Part shown: one piece after another, positions 8,756 through 16,200 of the stretch | How the letters are laid out: the number at the start of each line of letters is the position of its first letter | Position numbering within the stretch: the stretch's first letter is position 1 | Source of the DNA: an uncultured Lachnospiraceae bacterium | GTDB taxonomy: Bacteria; Bacillota; Clostridia; Lachnospirales; Lachnospiraceae | Direction of reading: 5' to 3' | Assembly: GCA_910586205.1 (NCBI GenBank) | Contig: CAJUGD010000002.1 | Location: forward strand, 200,353-264,352 | Length of the DNA stretch: 64,000 nucleotides | The notes under the pieces: generated by a model | The model's input: the letters and a program-made list of their open reading frames with translations, nothing else | What the model was told of the DNA's origin: nothing | The model's database searches: none | Made by a program: the position numbers and the translations under genes

Positions 8756-9532
8756 TCAGAACTCCCCAGGAGCCTGCACTCCATCTGCATCTGTCACATA
8801 AAGCGCACACTCCAATGAATGTCCGGCACGTGGTTCAAAATAATACCACTTACCCTCAATCTCCTGCCAGTCTGTCACTGCATACCCATCCTGGTTAAAG
8901 TAATACTTATGCCCATTGATAACCTGCCAGCAGGACTGCAGATAGGTACCTTCGGTATCTGCGTACCACCACCCATTCTGATCGCTGTGCCACCCTTCCG
9001 TGTACCATGGATCCTCTGCTATGCTCCAGTCCGGCCTTCCATACCCGGCAATTCCGGAATGTGACAAATCATAAGATTTCTCACATACCCCGCCTCCATT
9101 GGCAATCACTCCAGAAGCTCCGCTGGTATTGCCCTCTATTGTATACACCTTGTCTGATGTTACCCTGGTAACAATGCCGGTGTGACAGATCCGGACAGAA
9201 TTCTTAAAGAATACCTGGTCTCCCGGCTCTGGTGACGTGCGCCACCGCCCCTTATTTTTGTAATACCCGGCCGATGTAGGGGTGTAGGCGCTAAACCCTC
9301 CACAAAGCAACTGACGGGCAGTAACCTGCCCAAAAGCCTTCACAAAGCACCAATCCACATACATATCACACCATGCCTGCCCCTGCAGGGAAGGATACAG
9401 GTCACGGGCATATTTTGTATAATTGTTGCTGCCGGCATTCCCTGTCTTGCTGTCCAAGTCTTTGTTTGATTTCTTTTCCAGATACCCGTTTTCTTCTTTG
9501 GCTATGCTGATTAATTTCTCTATAGCTGTCAT
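8756..9532 (-). CDS. Phage endolysin with CHAP-like domain and choline-binding-type repeats
   Basis: A 258-residue lysin. The N-terminal half is CHAP/amidase-like, with AWCDMYVDWCF near residue 54 (catalytic Cys) and ICHTGIVTRV near 115 (His). The C-terminal third has aromatic cell-wall-binding repeats (NGWWYADTEG, GHKYYFNQDG, GKWYYFEP). There is no signal peptide, so release depends on the holin upstream. Two RHH-ORF6N modules are inserted between holin and endolysin, which are normally adjacent. Confidence 0.88.
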   Translation of the reverse strand: MTAIEKLISIAKEENGYLEKKSNKDLDSKTGNAGSNNYTKYARDLYPSLQGQAWCDMYVDWCFVKAFGQVTARQLLCGGFSAYTPTSAGYYKNKGRWRTSPEPGDQVFFKNSVRICHTGIVTRVTSDKVYTIEGNTSGASGVIANGGGVCEKSYDLSHSGIAGYGRPDWSIAEDPWYTEGWHSDQNGWWYADTEGTYLQSCWQVINGHKYYFNQDGYAVTDWQEIEGKWYYFEPRAGHSLECALYVTDADGVQAPGEF

Positions 9533-9562
9533 AACTTTTCTCCTTTATTAGATTTTATGTAT

Positions 9563-9594
9563 AAAAAGAACGCCCCTCGCTTGAAAGGCGTTCT
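9563..9594 (-). terminator. Terminator of ORF6N module A
   Basis: AGAACGCC / GGCGTTCT hairpin. Read leftwards it ends in a T-run (the A-run at 9563-9567). The identical hairpin follows ORF6N module C at 24550-24581. Confidence 0.8.
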
Positions 9595-9604
9595 GATTAT
9601 CTAA

Positions 9605-10216
9605 TTATGCTAATTGTCTTTTCATCTTTTCTGCTAAAACACCTATTGCCGCTAACTTTACAACTCTGCTCTTTTCGTCTCTAAAGCACTTCTCCATCGC
9701 GTCTAATGCCTCTACAGGAAGCAAAGATATCAATTCCCGAAATGCAGGAGCTATATCGTAACCCGCTTGCCTAGTTTTATCTTCTGGAATAGAATTTTTA
9801 ATGGACATCTCATTTTTTAGCGGCTTTGTCATGTCAGTAACTGGTACAATGGGTTTCCTCGGTTCTTCTTTCTCCTTCGCCCGGAAGTAGAAGTCTACCA
9901 GGTAGTCATATACCTCCCATGCCTTGTCTGTGTTCAGGGACTTTGCATGGAGCAGGGCGCCTTTTTCGGTCCAAAAATAGGCTCTTGACACCCGTTTCAA
10001 CTTCCCATCAAATTGATGGGAAGTTCTCAATGACCTCATTTCCTCCCCTGAAACAGATATAAAATGTTTCTCTTGTACATATTTCGACTTGTTTCTAAGA
10101 TAATTATTATTAATAATCTCTGGCTCTGTACCATACATACTTGCTATTTGTCTTGTTGTTAAAACTCTGACCCCATGTACTTCCATTACTTGTGATAACG
10201 GTTTTAAATTTTGCAT
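9605..10216 (-). CDS. ORF6N-domain (antirepressor-like) protein, module A
   Basis: 203 residues. The N-terminal ORF6N DNA-binding domain (VHGVRVLTTRQIASMYG..., LWTEKGALLHAKSLNTDKAWEVYDYL-type core near residues 90-125) is followed by a linker and a helical C-terminal domain (FRELISLLPVEALDAMEKCF). KilA-N/ORF6N proteins in phages often act as antirepressors or regulators; the precise role here is unknown. From about residue 130 on, the DNA is almost identical to module C, while the N-terminal half differs. A 23-bp inverted repeat overlaps its ribosome binding site. It is probably co-transcribed with RHH gene A. Confidence 0.85.
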   Translation of the reverse strand: MQNLKPLSQVMEVHGVRVLTTRQIASMYGTEPEIINNNYLRNKSKYVQEKHFISVSGEEMRSLRTSHQFDGKLKRVSRAYFWTEKGALLHAKSLNTDKAWEVYDYLVDFYFRAKEKEEPRKPIVPVTDMTKPLKNEMSIKNSIPEDKTRQAGYDIAPAFRELISLLPVEALDAMEKCFRDEKSRVVKLAAIGVLAEKMKRQLA

Positions 10217-10226
10217 CTCCTAACTC

Positions 10227-10249
10227 CTTTCAAAATTGATAGTTGAAAG
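10227..10249. repeat. Conserved inverted repeat, module A
   Basis: CTTTCAA, 9 bp, TTGAAAG. On the minus strand it holds the ORF6N ribosome binding site in a hairpin; on the plus strand it includes the -35 box of the antisense RNA. The same 7-9-7 repeat occurs in modules B (11016-11038) and C (25202-25224). Confidence 0.8.
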
Positions 10250-10350
10250 AAGCACATCTTACTGATATAATAGATTAATCAGAAGATTGCTTCTGGTGCA
10301 AAAGTAGTAGTTGTAGGTCGCCAAACTTGCCAACTGCTACTTTTTCTTTT
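10243..10350 (+). ncRNA. Predicted antisense RNA of module A (promoter plus RNA)
   Basis: TTGAAA (10243-10248), 17 bp, TATAAT (10266-10271). The RNA should start near 10278, form hairpin CAGAAG-ATTG-CTTCTG (10280-10295), and end at the terminator hairpin 10300-10344 with a T-run to 10350. It is antisense to the 3' end of RHH gene A and the leader of ORF6N A. About 72 nt. Predicted from sequence only. Confidence 0.7.
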
Positions 10351-10510
10351 GACTCAAAAGCAGTTGTATCCCTTGACGTATTGCTTCACCTTTTGAAATA
10401 TCATTAAATTTGCAATATTCTTCAAGTTTATTTTCTGTTTCCACATCCAAACGAATGCTGAATCTACTTGATTTTGGATTATCTGCTTTAGGTCTGCCTA
10501 CTGGACTCAT
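10337..10510 (-). CDS. Ribbon-helix-helix (CopG/Arc-type) regulator, module A
   Basis: 57 residues (MSPVGRPKADNPKSSRFSIR...): a GRP basic arm, a beta strand (SRFSIRLD) and two helices. AGGAGGGAGAT precedes the ATG. It sits directly behind a consensus promoter carrying repeated TGACA elements, so it is probably autorepressed. Its stop codon lies inside the terminator of the convergent antisense RNA. Confidence 0.8.
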   Translation of the reverse strand: MSPVGRPKADNPKSSRFSIRLDVETENKLEEYCKFNDISKGEAIRQGIQLLLSQKKK

Positions 10511-10538
10511 ATCTCCCTCCTTTTTCTGTCACACCATT

Positions 10539-10567
10539 ATTATATAAATGTCACGCAAAAATGTCAA
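10539..10567 (-). promoter_or_regulatory. Consensus promoter of RHH gene A with TGACA repeats
   Basis: Minus strand TTGACA (10562-10567), 17 bp, TATAAT (10539-10544): exact sigma-A consensus. TGACA occurs three times, in the -35, in the spacer and downstream of the -10, a plausible RHH operator. Confidence 0.85.
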
Positions 10568-10575
10568 GAAATATT

Positions 10576-11004
10576 TTAAAAGCTGTCCATGAATTTCACG
10601 AACAGCTTAATCAGATTCATCAAGTAGTCATATACTTCCCATGCCTTGTCTGTGTTCAGGGACTTTGCATGGAGCAGGGCGCCTTTTTCGGTCCAGAGAT
10701 AGAGAGATTTGGCATATTTAAACTGTGTATCAAATTGATATTTTACTTTATTTGTGACTGGATAGAAATTTCTCACCTCGTTTTGAGGCATATCCCCAAC
10801 GAGGTCGTTTTTTCCTACCTCGTTTTTAAACTTCTTCAATTCATCTCCTACAAGAGCTATATAATGCTTTCCCTCTTTGAATCTGGCTTTATTCTCTTTA
10901 AAATTTTGTTTTATACGATCACGCGTTGTTTCATAACATTCGGCTATCTGAGCACTTGTTAAAACTCGTATTCCTTTTAATTCTATAACCTGTAAATGCC
11001 CCAT
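10576..11004 (-). CDS. ORF6N-domain protein, module B, C-terminally shortened
   Basis: 142 residues. The ORF6N domain is complete (ELKGIRVLTSAQIAECYETT..., LYLWTEKGALLHAKSLNTDK), but after AWEVYDYL the protein ends with 14 unrelated residues. The C-terminal domain of modules A and C is missing. The stop codon is 9 bp from the promoter of module A, as if module A had been inserted or recombined into the 3' end of B. TGAAAGGAG precedes the ATG. Confidence 0.8.
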   Translation of the reverse strand: MGHLQVIELKGIRVLTSAQIAECYETTRDRIKQNFKENKARFKEGKHYIALVGDELKKFKNEVGKNDLVGDMPQNEVRNFYPVTNKVKYQFDTQFKYAKSLYLWTEKGALLHAKSLNTDKAWEVYDYLMNLIKLFVKFMDSF

Positions 11005-11015
11005 TCAAAAATCTC

Positions 11016-11038
11016 CTTTCAAAATTTGTTCTTGAAAG
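11016..11038. repeat. Conserved inverted repeat, module B
   Basis: CTTTCAA, 9 bp, TTGAAAG, overlapping the ORF6N B ribosome binding site and the antisense -35 box exactly as in modules A and C. Confidence 0.8.
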
Positions 11039-11131
11039 AAGTCTCCATCTGCATTATAATATTTACGGAAGGATACTTCTTTGTGTGGAGCAATCGGTTT
11101 ACTTGGTAGGTGGACGATTGCTCTATTTTTC
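11032..11131 (+). ncRNA. Predicted antisense RNA of module B (promoter plus RNA)
   Basis: TTGAAA (11032-11037), 17 bp, TATAAT (11055-11060). The RNA should start near 11067 with hairpin GAAG-GATA-CTTC (11068-11079) and end at GAGCAATCG / CGATTGCTC (11088-11096 / 11115-11123) plus a T-run. The terminator arm overlaps the RHH B stop codon. Confidence 0.7.
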
Positions 11132-11287
11132 TTTGAGTTTCCTGACAGCACGTCTTGTTCCTTCTGCTCTACTGATTTTTTCTTGTTCGCAGAAATTATC
11201 CAATATCTGTAAAGTTTCGTCATCAAACCTTACAGCTATCTGAACCTGCTTAGGACTGTCTGTCGGACGCCCCATTTTTTTTTTCAC
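11123..11287 (-). CDS. Ribbon-helix-helix regulator, module B
   Basis: 54 residues from a GTG at 11287 after GAGGTGATGAA, or 50 from the ATG at 11275. The sequence MGRPTDSPKQVQIAVRFDDE and two following helices match the RHH fold and the GRP arm of modules A and C. It is behind a promoter whose -10 is flanked by a 12-bp inverted repeat, a different operator from the other two modules. Confidence 0.75.
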   Translation of the reverse strand: MKKKMGRPTDSPKQVQIAVRFDDETLQILDNFCEQEKISRAEGTRRAVRKLKEK

Positions 11288-11299
11288 TTCATCACCTCA

Positions 11300-11343
11300 C
11301 TTTTGCATACCAAAAATATATACTATTGGTATGCAAAAGTCAA
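11300..11343 (-). promoter_or_regulatory. Promoter and 12-bp inverted-repeat operator of RHH gene B
   Basis: Minus strand TTGACT (11338-11343), 17 bp, TATATT (11315-11320). CTTTTGCATACC (11300-11311) and GGTATGCAAAAG (11328-11339) form perfect arms on either side of the -10 box. Confidence 0.85.
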
Positions 11344-11391
11344 GAGGTTTTTCAAATTCTTCTTCCCTAAAAATACCAGGCATCCGTTTGA

Positions 11392-11408
11392 GTTGCGACC
11401 GTCGCAAC
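11392..11408. repeat. 17-bp palindrome, copy 1
   Basis: GTTGCGACCGTCGCAAC lies between module B and the holin stop codon. An identical copy is at 41537-41553, and a variant with a 2-bp centre is at 26418-26433. Confidence 0.7.
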
Positions 11409-11410
11409 CG

Positions 11411-11878
11411 TTAATTTTCATCCTCCGGGATATCCACCCCGGCGTGAATCAGCTTTTCTGTTACGGCCAAACCACGGATCAGGAAATCCGGCACCTCATA
11501 ACCGCACTCCACCAAATTCTCCAGAATGCTCCGTACCTCATTGACCAATAACGCCGCCAGTGTAAACCATCCCAGTAATACCAAAAATCCTAAATTCACA
11601 CCCAGCAAATCATTTCCTAAATGCACAAACAATTCCGGAACTAAAAAAGCTACCAGGATCATTACCCAGTAGCCTGTTTTCTTTGCAATTCCCCACATTC
11701 CCCTGTAGCTGGATTCTGTTCGTTTTCTCCGGGATTTATACCATCCGGTCAGCCAGTCCAGGATATTCAATAACAAGTATCCGGCAAACAAATACCAATA
11801 TGCACCGAAAATAGCCGACAAAACAACCACCACAGCCCCAACCACCGCATTGTACCTATCAATAAAATCTAATCTCAT
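11411..11878 (-). CDS. Phage holin (toxin secretion/phage lysis family)
   Basis: 155 residues from the ATG at 11878 (site AAAGG upstream). Three or four hydrophobic segments (about residues 14-45, 70-90, 98-125) and the loop WLTGWYKSRRKRTESSYRGMWGIAKK fit the Phage_holin_4 family. It should permeabilise the membrane at the end of the lytic cycle and release the endolysin. Two RHH-ORF6N modules separate it from the endolysin. Confidence 0.85.
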   Translation of the reverse strand: MRLDFIDRYNAVVGAVVVVLSAIFGAYWYLFAGYLLLNILDWLTGWYKSRRKRTESSYRGMWGIAKKTGYWVMILVAFLVPELFVHLGNDLLGVNLGFLVLLGWFTLAALLVNEVRSILENLVECGYEVPDFLIRGLAVTEKLIHAGVDIPEDEN

Positions 11879-11910
11879 TTTCGTCATCCTTTCTTTTTGA
11901 GCCAAAATAA

Positions 11911-12040
11911 TTGAATTTTTACTCCTGATATGGTATATTGGATATAGGGAAAGCCAGAGAAGCGGCCTACCCTCAAATGACTATTATCTACCCATTAAGG
12001 GCAGCCGTCACTATTGCTGGTAGTGGCGGCTATTTCTTTT
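11911..12040 (+). ncRNA. Antisense RNA antitoxin of a type I locus (promoter plus RNA)
   Basis: TTGAAT (11911-11916), 17 bp, TATATT (11934-11939). The RNA should start near 11946 and end at AGCCGTCACTA / TAGTGGCGGCT (12003-12013 / 12021-12031) followed by a T-rich tail. The terminator overlaps the toxin stop codon on the other strand, the usual layout of holin-like-toxin loci. Confidence 0.75.
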
Positions 12041-12122
12041 CCTTGAAGATCATGTAACATAATCCCACAAGGGTGCAAATGAATATTCCAACTTGGATTA
12101 AATCCCCGTATGTAACATACAT
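12030..12122 (-). CDS. Putative holin-like toxin (type I toxin)
   Basis: 30 residues: MYVTYGDLIQVGIFICTLVG, then a short hydrophobic stretch and a basic KEKK end. This matches the small membrane toxins annotated as putative holin-like toxin (Hol_Tox). AAAGGAGGGAAT precedes the ATG. A convergent antisense RNA overlaps its 3' end. It should insert in the membrane if translated without the RNA. Confidence 0.85.
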   Translation of the reverse strand: MYVTYGDLIQVGIFICTLVGLCYMIFKEKK

Positions 12123-12212
12123 TGGCATTCCCTCCTTTCTTCCGTCCGGAGGGTTATAGCCCCTCCGTTAAGAGGGTAAGCCGCCTTTTGCTCTCTGACT
12201 TTCCGTATCAGG

Positions 12213-12241
12213 ATTGTATCACATTCTGCAATTCCCGACAA
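12213..12241 (-). promoter_or_regulatory. Promoter of the holin-like toxin
   Basis: Minus strand TTGTCG (12236-12241), 17 bp, TACAAT (12213-12218). The leader is about 90 nt and contains the strong hairpin CGGAGGG / CCCCTCCG (about 12138-12160) just before the ribosome binding site, which could hold back translation. Confidence 0.65.
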
Positions 12242-12276
12242 TCAAAACCTTTCTTTTTCCTCCCTTCGCAGCATCT

Positions 12277-12378
12277 TCACTCCGCTAAAGCAGCCATAAC
12301 CGCTGCCCTCAGCTTCTCCGGCACATCCTCCAGGGTCTTTAGTTTTTTTCGGATTAACTCTGCATACACCTTCGCCAT
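12277..12378 (-). CDS. CD1375-type small phage protein
   Basis: 33 residues (MAKVYAELIRKKLKTLEDVP...), an amphipathic peptide of the family named after Clostridioides difficile CD1375 and found at the ends of phage tail-fibre operons. AAGGAGGTGAGG precedes the ATG. Function unknown. Confidence 0.75.
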   Translation of the reverse strand: MAKVYAELIRKKLKTLEDVPEKLRAAVMAALAE

Positions 12379-12392
12379 CTCTCCTCACCTCC

Positions 12393-12731
12393 TTATCCCA
12401 TCAATTCATATACTTCGCACAAAGCAAGCTGAGTGTCTGTAACCTGCTGCTGCAGCACGGCATTCTCCGCTTCCAATCTCGCCACCTGTTCTTCGGACGT
12501 CGGTATACGCTTTACCTCACTTTCCTCCCCGGTCTCTGGATCCTGCCTCCAGAATGCCCCATCATGGTATAGATCCCCCAGCGTACAGGCATACCGGCTG
12601 CATTCCACTGCAAAGCCTTCCTCCCCATAAGACATCCTGGATAAATAGTTAGCCATCTCATAATTGTCGCAGACAATGATGTTCTGAACCTTTCCTTCCC
12701 ATATCTGCGCATATACCTCATGCACTGTCAT
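12393..12731 (-). CDS. Phage hypothetical protein with C-terminal coiled coil
   Basis: 112 residues from the ATG at 12731 (AGAAGGGG upstream). The C-terminal third (EEQVARLEAENAVLQQQVTD) is a clear leucine-zipper-like coiled coil. It follows the glycine-rich fibre gene and may be an attachment or assembly factor for it, by position only. Confidence 0.65.
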   Translation of the reverse strand: MTVHEVYAQIWEGKVQNIIVCDNYEMANYLSRMSYGEEGFAVECSRYACTLGDLYHDGAFWRQDPETGEESEVKRIPTSEEQVARLEAENAVLQQQVTDTQLALCEVYELMG

Positions 12732-12756
12732 TCTGATCCCCTTCTTTCTGTTCATT

Positions 12757-14319
12757 TTATTTCAGACGGACCAGGACAACCCCCGATCCGCCCGCTCCCC
12801 CGGCTCTTGCCGGACATGCGGTAAGGTCGTTCTGGGTACATCCCGATCCGCCTCCCCCGCCTCCGGTGTTTGCCGTGCCGGCGCCTCCCTGGTCAGAGCC
12901 TTTCCCGCCTCCTCCTGAGCCGCCCGCTCCCGAGTAATCTCTATCCCAGGCGCTGTAACCTACAGGCCCTGAACCTCCTCCTCCGGCATACAGCGTGTTG
13001 GACGATTCCCCAAAGGCCCTTGTCGTGGTCCCCTGGCCGGCTCCCCCGGCTCCTGCGCTATGCTTGCTTCCCGCCTTACTCCCGGCTGCCCCGTTTCCTC
13101 CGTTGCTTCCCCCGGATGCGCCTTTTAAATTGGTTCCGTCTGTTCCATTACCGCCGCCTCCTCCTGAACCGCCTGCTCCGCCGTAGCCTCCCACATTGGC
13201 AGGTTCGGAATAGCCACGGCCTCCCTGCCCCCCTTTCCCTCCGGATGCGCTTAACACGCTTCCAAAACTTGAGGTTCCTCCTGTTCCTCCAGTCTTAGGA
13301 GACACCGTGGCATAGCCCGTTTCCCCTCCGGCGCCCCCAGCCCCGATGGTCACTGCAAACACGGCTCCCGGGCTTACCGCATAATTTAACTTGCTTGCCG
13401 TATACCCGCCTCCGCCTCCGCCCCCGGAGTTCTGTCTCTGGGATCCTCCGGATGCCCCGGTTCCGTTTCCTCCCCTTCCGGCTCCTCCGCCGCCTCCTCC
13501 CCCCACACAGAATATATCCGCCTTTGTCACTCCGGAAGGAATCGTAAAGCTTCCGGATGAGGTGAAGACATACAAAGATTTGGATGTAGCCGCAGTGGCG
13601 GTATAGGTCGTGCCATGGATCCACTCTGCGCCTCCTTTTACCGCGTAGGAAAACGCGCGGAAATAATAGGTCGTGCTTTCGCCAGGCATGGCGCAGGTGA
13701 CGCTGGATGTGCCATTCGCCGCACTGTTGTTGCCTGACCCCTTGTATATCCGGGTCCCATCGTTTATATTCGCCGGATACCCTCCGGTCTTATACACGAT
13801 AATGACCCCGGAGAACGCCCCTTTTGCCGGGTTTTTCCAGGTAAACACCACATTTTTAATCCCGGAAGGGGCGGCCTTAAAAGACAGGATGGACTGCACA
13901 GCCAGCGTCCCGGTCACTTTGCTCCCATTCACATACGCCGTCTTCCCGCTCAGGATATCCCCGGCTCCCGCTGTGGCGCTTGTCTGAGACGCCAGGCTGT
14001 TGGCCGTCACCTCGCCGGAACCGTTATGGTATCCTGCGGGGATGGCATAGCTGCCCCCGCAGTTTAGAGAGGCTGTCTTCGCTCCCTGATTTGCCATAGT
14101 GCCCGTCCTCTTTGTTTTTGCATCCGTATTATAATAAGTTTTGCCGGAAAGCACCTGGGAATCCGCCGCATTCCCGGACAGGGCCAGCGTCCCGGTAAGG
14201 GGCTCACCGTCCGGCCCGACAATCACCTTCCCTTTCAGGATATCCCCGGAAGCCGCCGTCACCAGATCTAAGTCCCCGCCGCTTCCGCCTGCCCCAGCCA
14301 TATAGATTTTCCCCATCAC
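12757..14319 (-). CDS. Glycine-rich tail fibre / host-recognition protein
   Basis: 520 residues. The N-terminal part has repeated ILSGKTAYVNGSKVTGTL-like units (about 25-140), then a fibronectin-like stretch (about 145-240). A very glycine-rich domain (from about 270 to the end) with GGGGGG runs resembles receptor-binding tips of the polyglycine type. It lies after the collar-fibre gene and should bind the host surface. Confidence 0.75.
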   Translation of the reverse strand: MMGKIYMAGAGGSGGDLDLVTAASGDILKGKVIVGPDGEPLTGTLALSGNAADSQVLSGKTYYNTDAKTKRTGTMANQGAKTASLNCGGSYAIPAGYHNGSGEVTANSLASQTSATAGAGDILSGKTAYVNGSKVTGTLAVQSILSFKAAPSGIKNVVFTWKNPAKGAFSGVIIVYKTGGYPANINDGTRIYKGSGNNSAANGTSSVTCAMPGESTTYYFRAFSYAVKGGAEWIHGTTYTATAATSKSLYVFTSSGSFTIPSGVTKADIFCVGGGGGGGAGRGGNGTGASGGSQRQNSGGGGGGGYTASKLNYAVSPGAVFAVTIGAGGAGGETGYATVSPKTGGTGGTSSFGSVLSASGGKGGQGGRGYSEPANVGGYGGAGGSGGGGGNGTDGTNLKGASGGSNGGNGAAGSKAGSKHSAGAGGAGQGTTTRAFGESSNTLYAGGGGSGPVGYSAWDRDYSGAGGSGGGGKGSDQGGAGTANTGGGGGGSGCTQNDLTACPARAGGAGGSGVVLVRLK

Positions 14320-14744
14320 ATCACCCCCAACAGCCCAACGGTAATATCCGTCGTGGGCTTCTTATACACTTTAAAAGTAGCCACCCCTTCCCCCAATACC
14401 CCGGTCCCGCTGCTGATAAGGGAAAACGCCTTCATGTAGGCTTTCTGCACCTCCAAAGAAGCCCCGTCCGCAAGGACACTTACCAGGCGTGCATCCCGAT
14501 CTTCCTTCGCGCCTTCCACGCTTACAGTTTGGATATAGGGAGCGCTGCTGCCTGTCCACCCGGATGCAGGCAGCACAGCCAAAGCTACATGGTCCATGCG
14601 TTCCAATTCGGTCTTTAAGTAGAAATCATTGTTCAGCAGCTTTTCGATATCCTTTGCCATCTCTGCGCCGTCTGCATCTGTCTCCCTTGTCCACTGGTTT
14701 ATCTCCACCGTAAACTCCGGGGGATTTTTCAATACAAATGCCAT
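14316..14744 (-). CDS. Phage tail protein, hypothetical
   Basis: 142 residues (MAFVLKNPPEFTVEINQWTR...). It overlaps the fibre gene by 4 bp and follows the collar-fibre gene. It resembles small proteins that accompany fibres in PBSX-like phages. Probably virion or fibre assembly. Confidence 0.65.
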   Translation of the reverse strand: MAFVLKNPPEFTVEINQWTRETDADGAEMAKDIEKLLNNDFYLKTELERMDHVALAVLPASGWTGSSAPYIQTVSVEGAKEDRDARLVSVLADGASLEVQKAYMKAFSLISSGTGVLGEGVATFKVYKKPTTDITVGLLGVM

Positions 14745-14758
14745 CCCGCACCTCCATC

Positions 14759-15151
14759 CTAAAAGATTTCATCCATGTCATAGATCTGCGGGATATCGGC
14801 GTCCTTCCCCTTCCGCATAAAGGTGCGGTAAGCAACCAGATCCCCGTCCTCGTCATACAGTCCCATCTCAGATATGTAAGAATTATCCAATTCACCCGCC
14901 TCCAGTGTTGCCGTATATCTGCAGGTGGTTTTCCCTTCGTTCACATAGGAATGGGATTCAATGTCTTTTCTCAGCAGCTCTTGATACAAGCCGATCTCAT
15001 TCCCGGTGGTATCAATGGGCTGTCCTGTTTCATCTGCGCCACCGGAACCCCAGGCCATCTGCGTGATGACTGGCAGCTCTATATCCCCTGCATGTGCCAT
15101 ACACAGCTTTTTCCTTCCCACTGCTGTAATTACCCCTTTGTTATCTGCCAT
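14759..15151 (-). CDS. Tail-collar fibre protein (DUF3751-like)
   Basis: 130 residues. Features of phage tail-collar fibre N-terminal domains are present: ITAVGRKKLCMAHAGDIELP, ITQMAWGSGG, and SYISEMGLYDEDGDLVAYRTF near the C-terminus. It likely forms the baseplate-proximal part of the fibre, with the glycine-rich protein as the distal part. Confidence 0.75.
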   Translation of the reverse strand: MADNKGVITAVGRKKLCMAHAGDIELPVITQMAWGSGGADETGQPIDTTGNEIGLYQELLRKDIESHSYVNEGKTTCRYTATLEAGELDNSYISEMGLYDEDGDLVAYRTFMRKGKDADIPQIYDMDEIF

Positions 15152-15177
15152 AAATGTCCTCCTTAATTTTTTGCATT

Positions 15178-15207
15178 AAAGAACGCCCTCCACAAAAAGG
15201 GCGCTCT
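15178..15207 (-). terminator. Hairpin terminator before the fibre genes
   Basis: AAAGAACGCCC and GGGCGCTCT, followed leftwards by a short T-run. The stem resembles the terminators of the RHH-ORF6N modules. A second hairpin, GCTTAGGG / CCCTAAGC, is at 15243-15271. Transcription of the fibre genes may be partly uncoupled here. Confidence 0.5.
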
Positions 15208-15273
15208 CATTATCTCTTAATATAGTTTTTGAATCATTCTTTGCTTAGGGGAATCCAGAATTTCCCTAAGCAT

Positions 15274-16200
15274 TTATAACACACTAACTCCGCCATTCAG
15301 CTTGCGCCTCCCATCCAGCTTCCACACACCATCTAACCGGTTCCTGTTATACATCCGGATATCCCCAGTTTCTGCTTTTGCTTCTACAGGTACCTGGATC
15401 CGCACCCTCTCCTTGTCCGCAGCCTTACACTCCGCCTGGACTTTGGCAGATACCGCTTCCGCTGTCTGCAGCTTTTCCCTGCCCCCGGCCACTACACGAT
15501 ACAAAAGCTTCTCCTGCGGCATCCCTCTTATATTGGCCTGAAACTTTACAGCCACAGGATAAAAATCCAACCTTCCATAACCGTCATATCCACTGAGCTT
15601 CTGGCTTTTATCCAGCTTCCACATCCCATTTAAGAAAAGCTTTGGGATATTCAAACGAGGATAAAAAGCGCTAGTAAAGGTTATTGCTGCCGCCTGTTTT
15701 ATAGGGATGGAAACTTCACCCCTATACTCTGCATAAACCATTATTGTGATATGCGCTGGCCTGATAAGCGCAATCATGTTATACAGCTCTTTTACCTTTT
15801 TTATATCCTGTTCCATCACTTTTACAATCAACCGATAAGAATCATACAAGCATTCTGCACGATAACCGTTAGCCCCCACCGCACAGCTCAGCATTTCTTT
15901 CAAGGCTAAGAACGTATACAAAGGACGCATCGCATATTGCGCTAAAACAAGCGAACGCCGTTCATCCAAAGAGAGGCTAAGAGCATTATCCACGCTTAAT
16001 CCCATTAAATTTTCATAATACGATAGGGTTTGTCCGTCGCAAGAAGCCATATAGAGATTATCCCTTATACACCCTATTTCCTTTTCTGCTTGATGTAACC
16101 CCCATCCATGAGCTTTTAAAATCTCCTGAAATTCCATAACCGGCCGGAAATATACCGGAAGCTGTGCCCATAATACTTCTGTTGCATTTTCACCCGCCAT
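15274..16200 (-). CDS. Baseplate wedge protein, XkdU/YmfQ (DUF2313)-like
   Basis: 308 residues. The N-terminal two thirds (FRPVMEFQEILKAHGWGLHQ, LDERRSLVLAQYAMRPLYTF) match the DUF2313/gpI-type tail protein that follows baseplate J in PBSX-like phages. The C-terminal third has two LNGMWKLD / DGVWKLDGRRKLNGG repeats, as in Clostridium phage fibres. It overlaps the baseplate J gene by 11 bp. Confidence 0.8.
   Translation of the reverse strand: MAGENATEVLWAQLPVYFRPVMEFQEILKAHGWGLHQAEKEIGCIRDNLYMASCDGQTLSYYENLMGLSVDNALSLSLDERRSLVLAQYAMRPLYTFLALKEMLSCAVGANGYRAECLYDSYRLIVKVMEQDIKKVKELYNMIALIRPAHITIMVYAEYRGEVSIPIKQAAAITFTSAFYPRLNIPKLFLNGMWKLDKSQKLSGYDGYGRLDFYPVAVKFQANIRGMPQEKLLYRVVAGGREKLQTAEAVSAKVQAECKAADKERVRIQVPVEAKAETGDIRMYNRNRLDGVWKLDGRRKLNGGVSVL

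Noticed and set aside
10243..10350. C4-type antisense RNA of P1/P22 phages for the ORF6N modules
   Set aside because: C4 RNA is processed from the same strand as ant; here the RNA is divergent from ORF6N with its own promoter, closer to plasmid RNA II.
12123..12212. Fst-type direct repeats between toxin and antitoxin RNAs
   Set aside because: The GCGGCYTACCCTC motif is present in both RNAs in the same sense (inverted in DNA), so it cannot give the complementarity known from par/Fst loci.
12870..13606. Several rightward frames in the glycine-rich fibre gene
   Set aside because: GC-rich repetitive codons leave the other strand open; no sites and Pro/Leu/Arg-rich shadow proteins.
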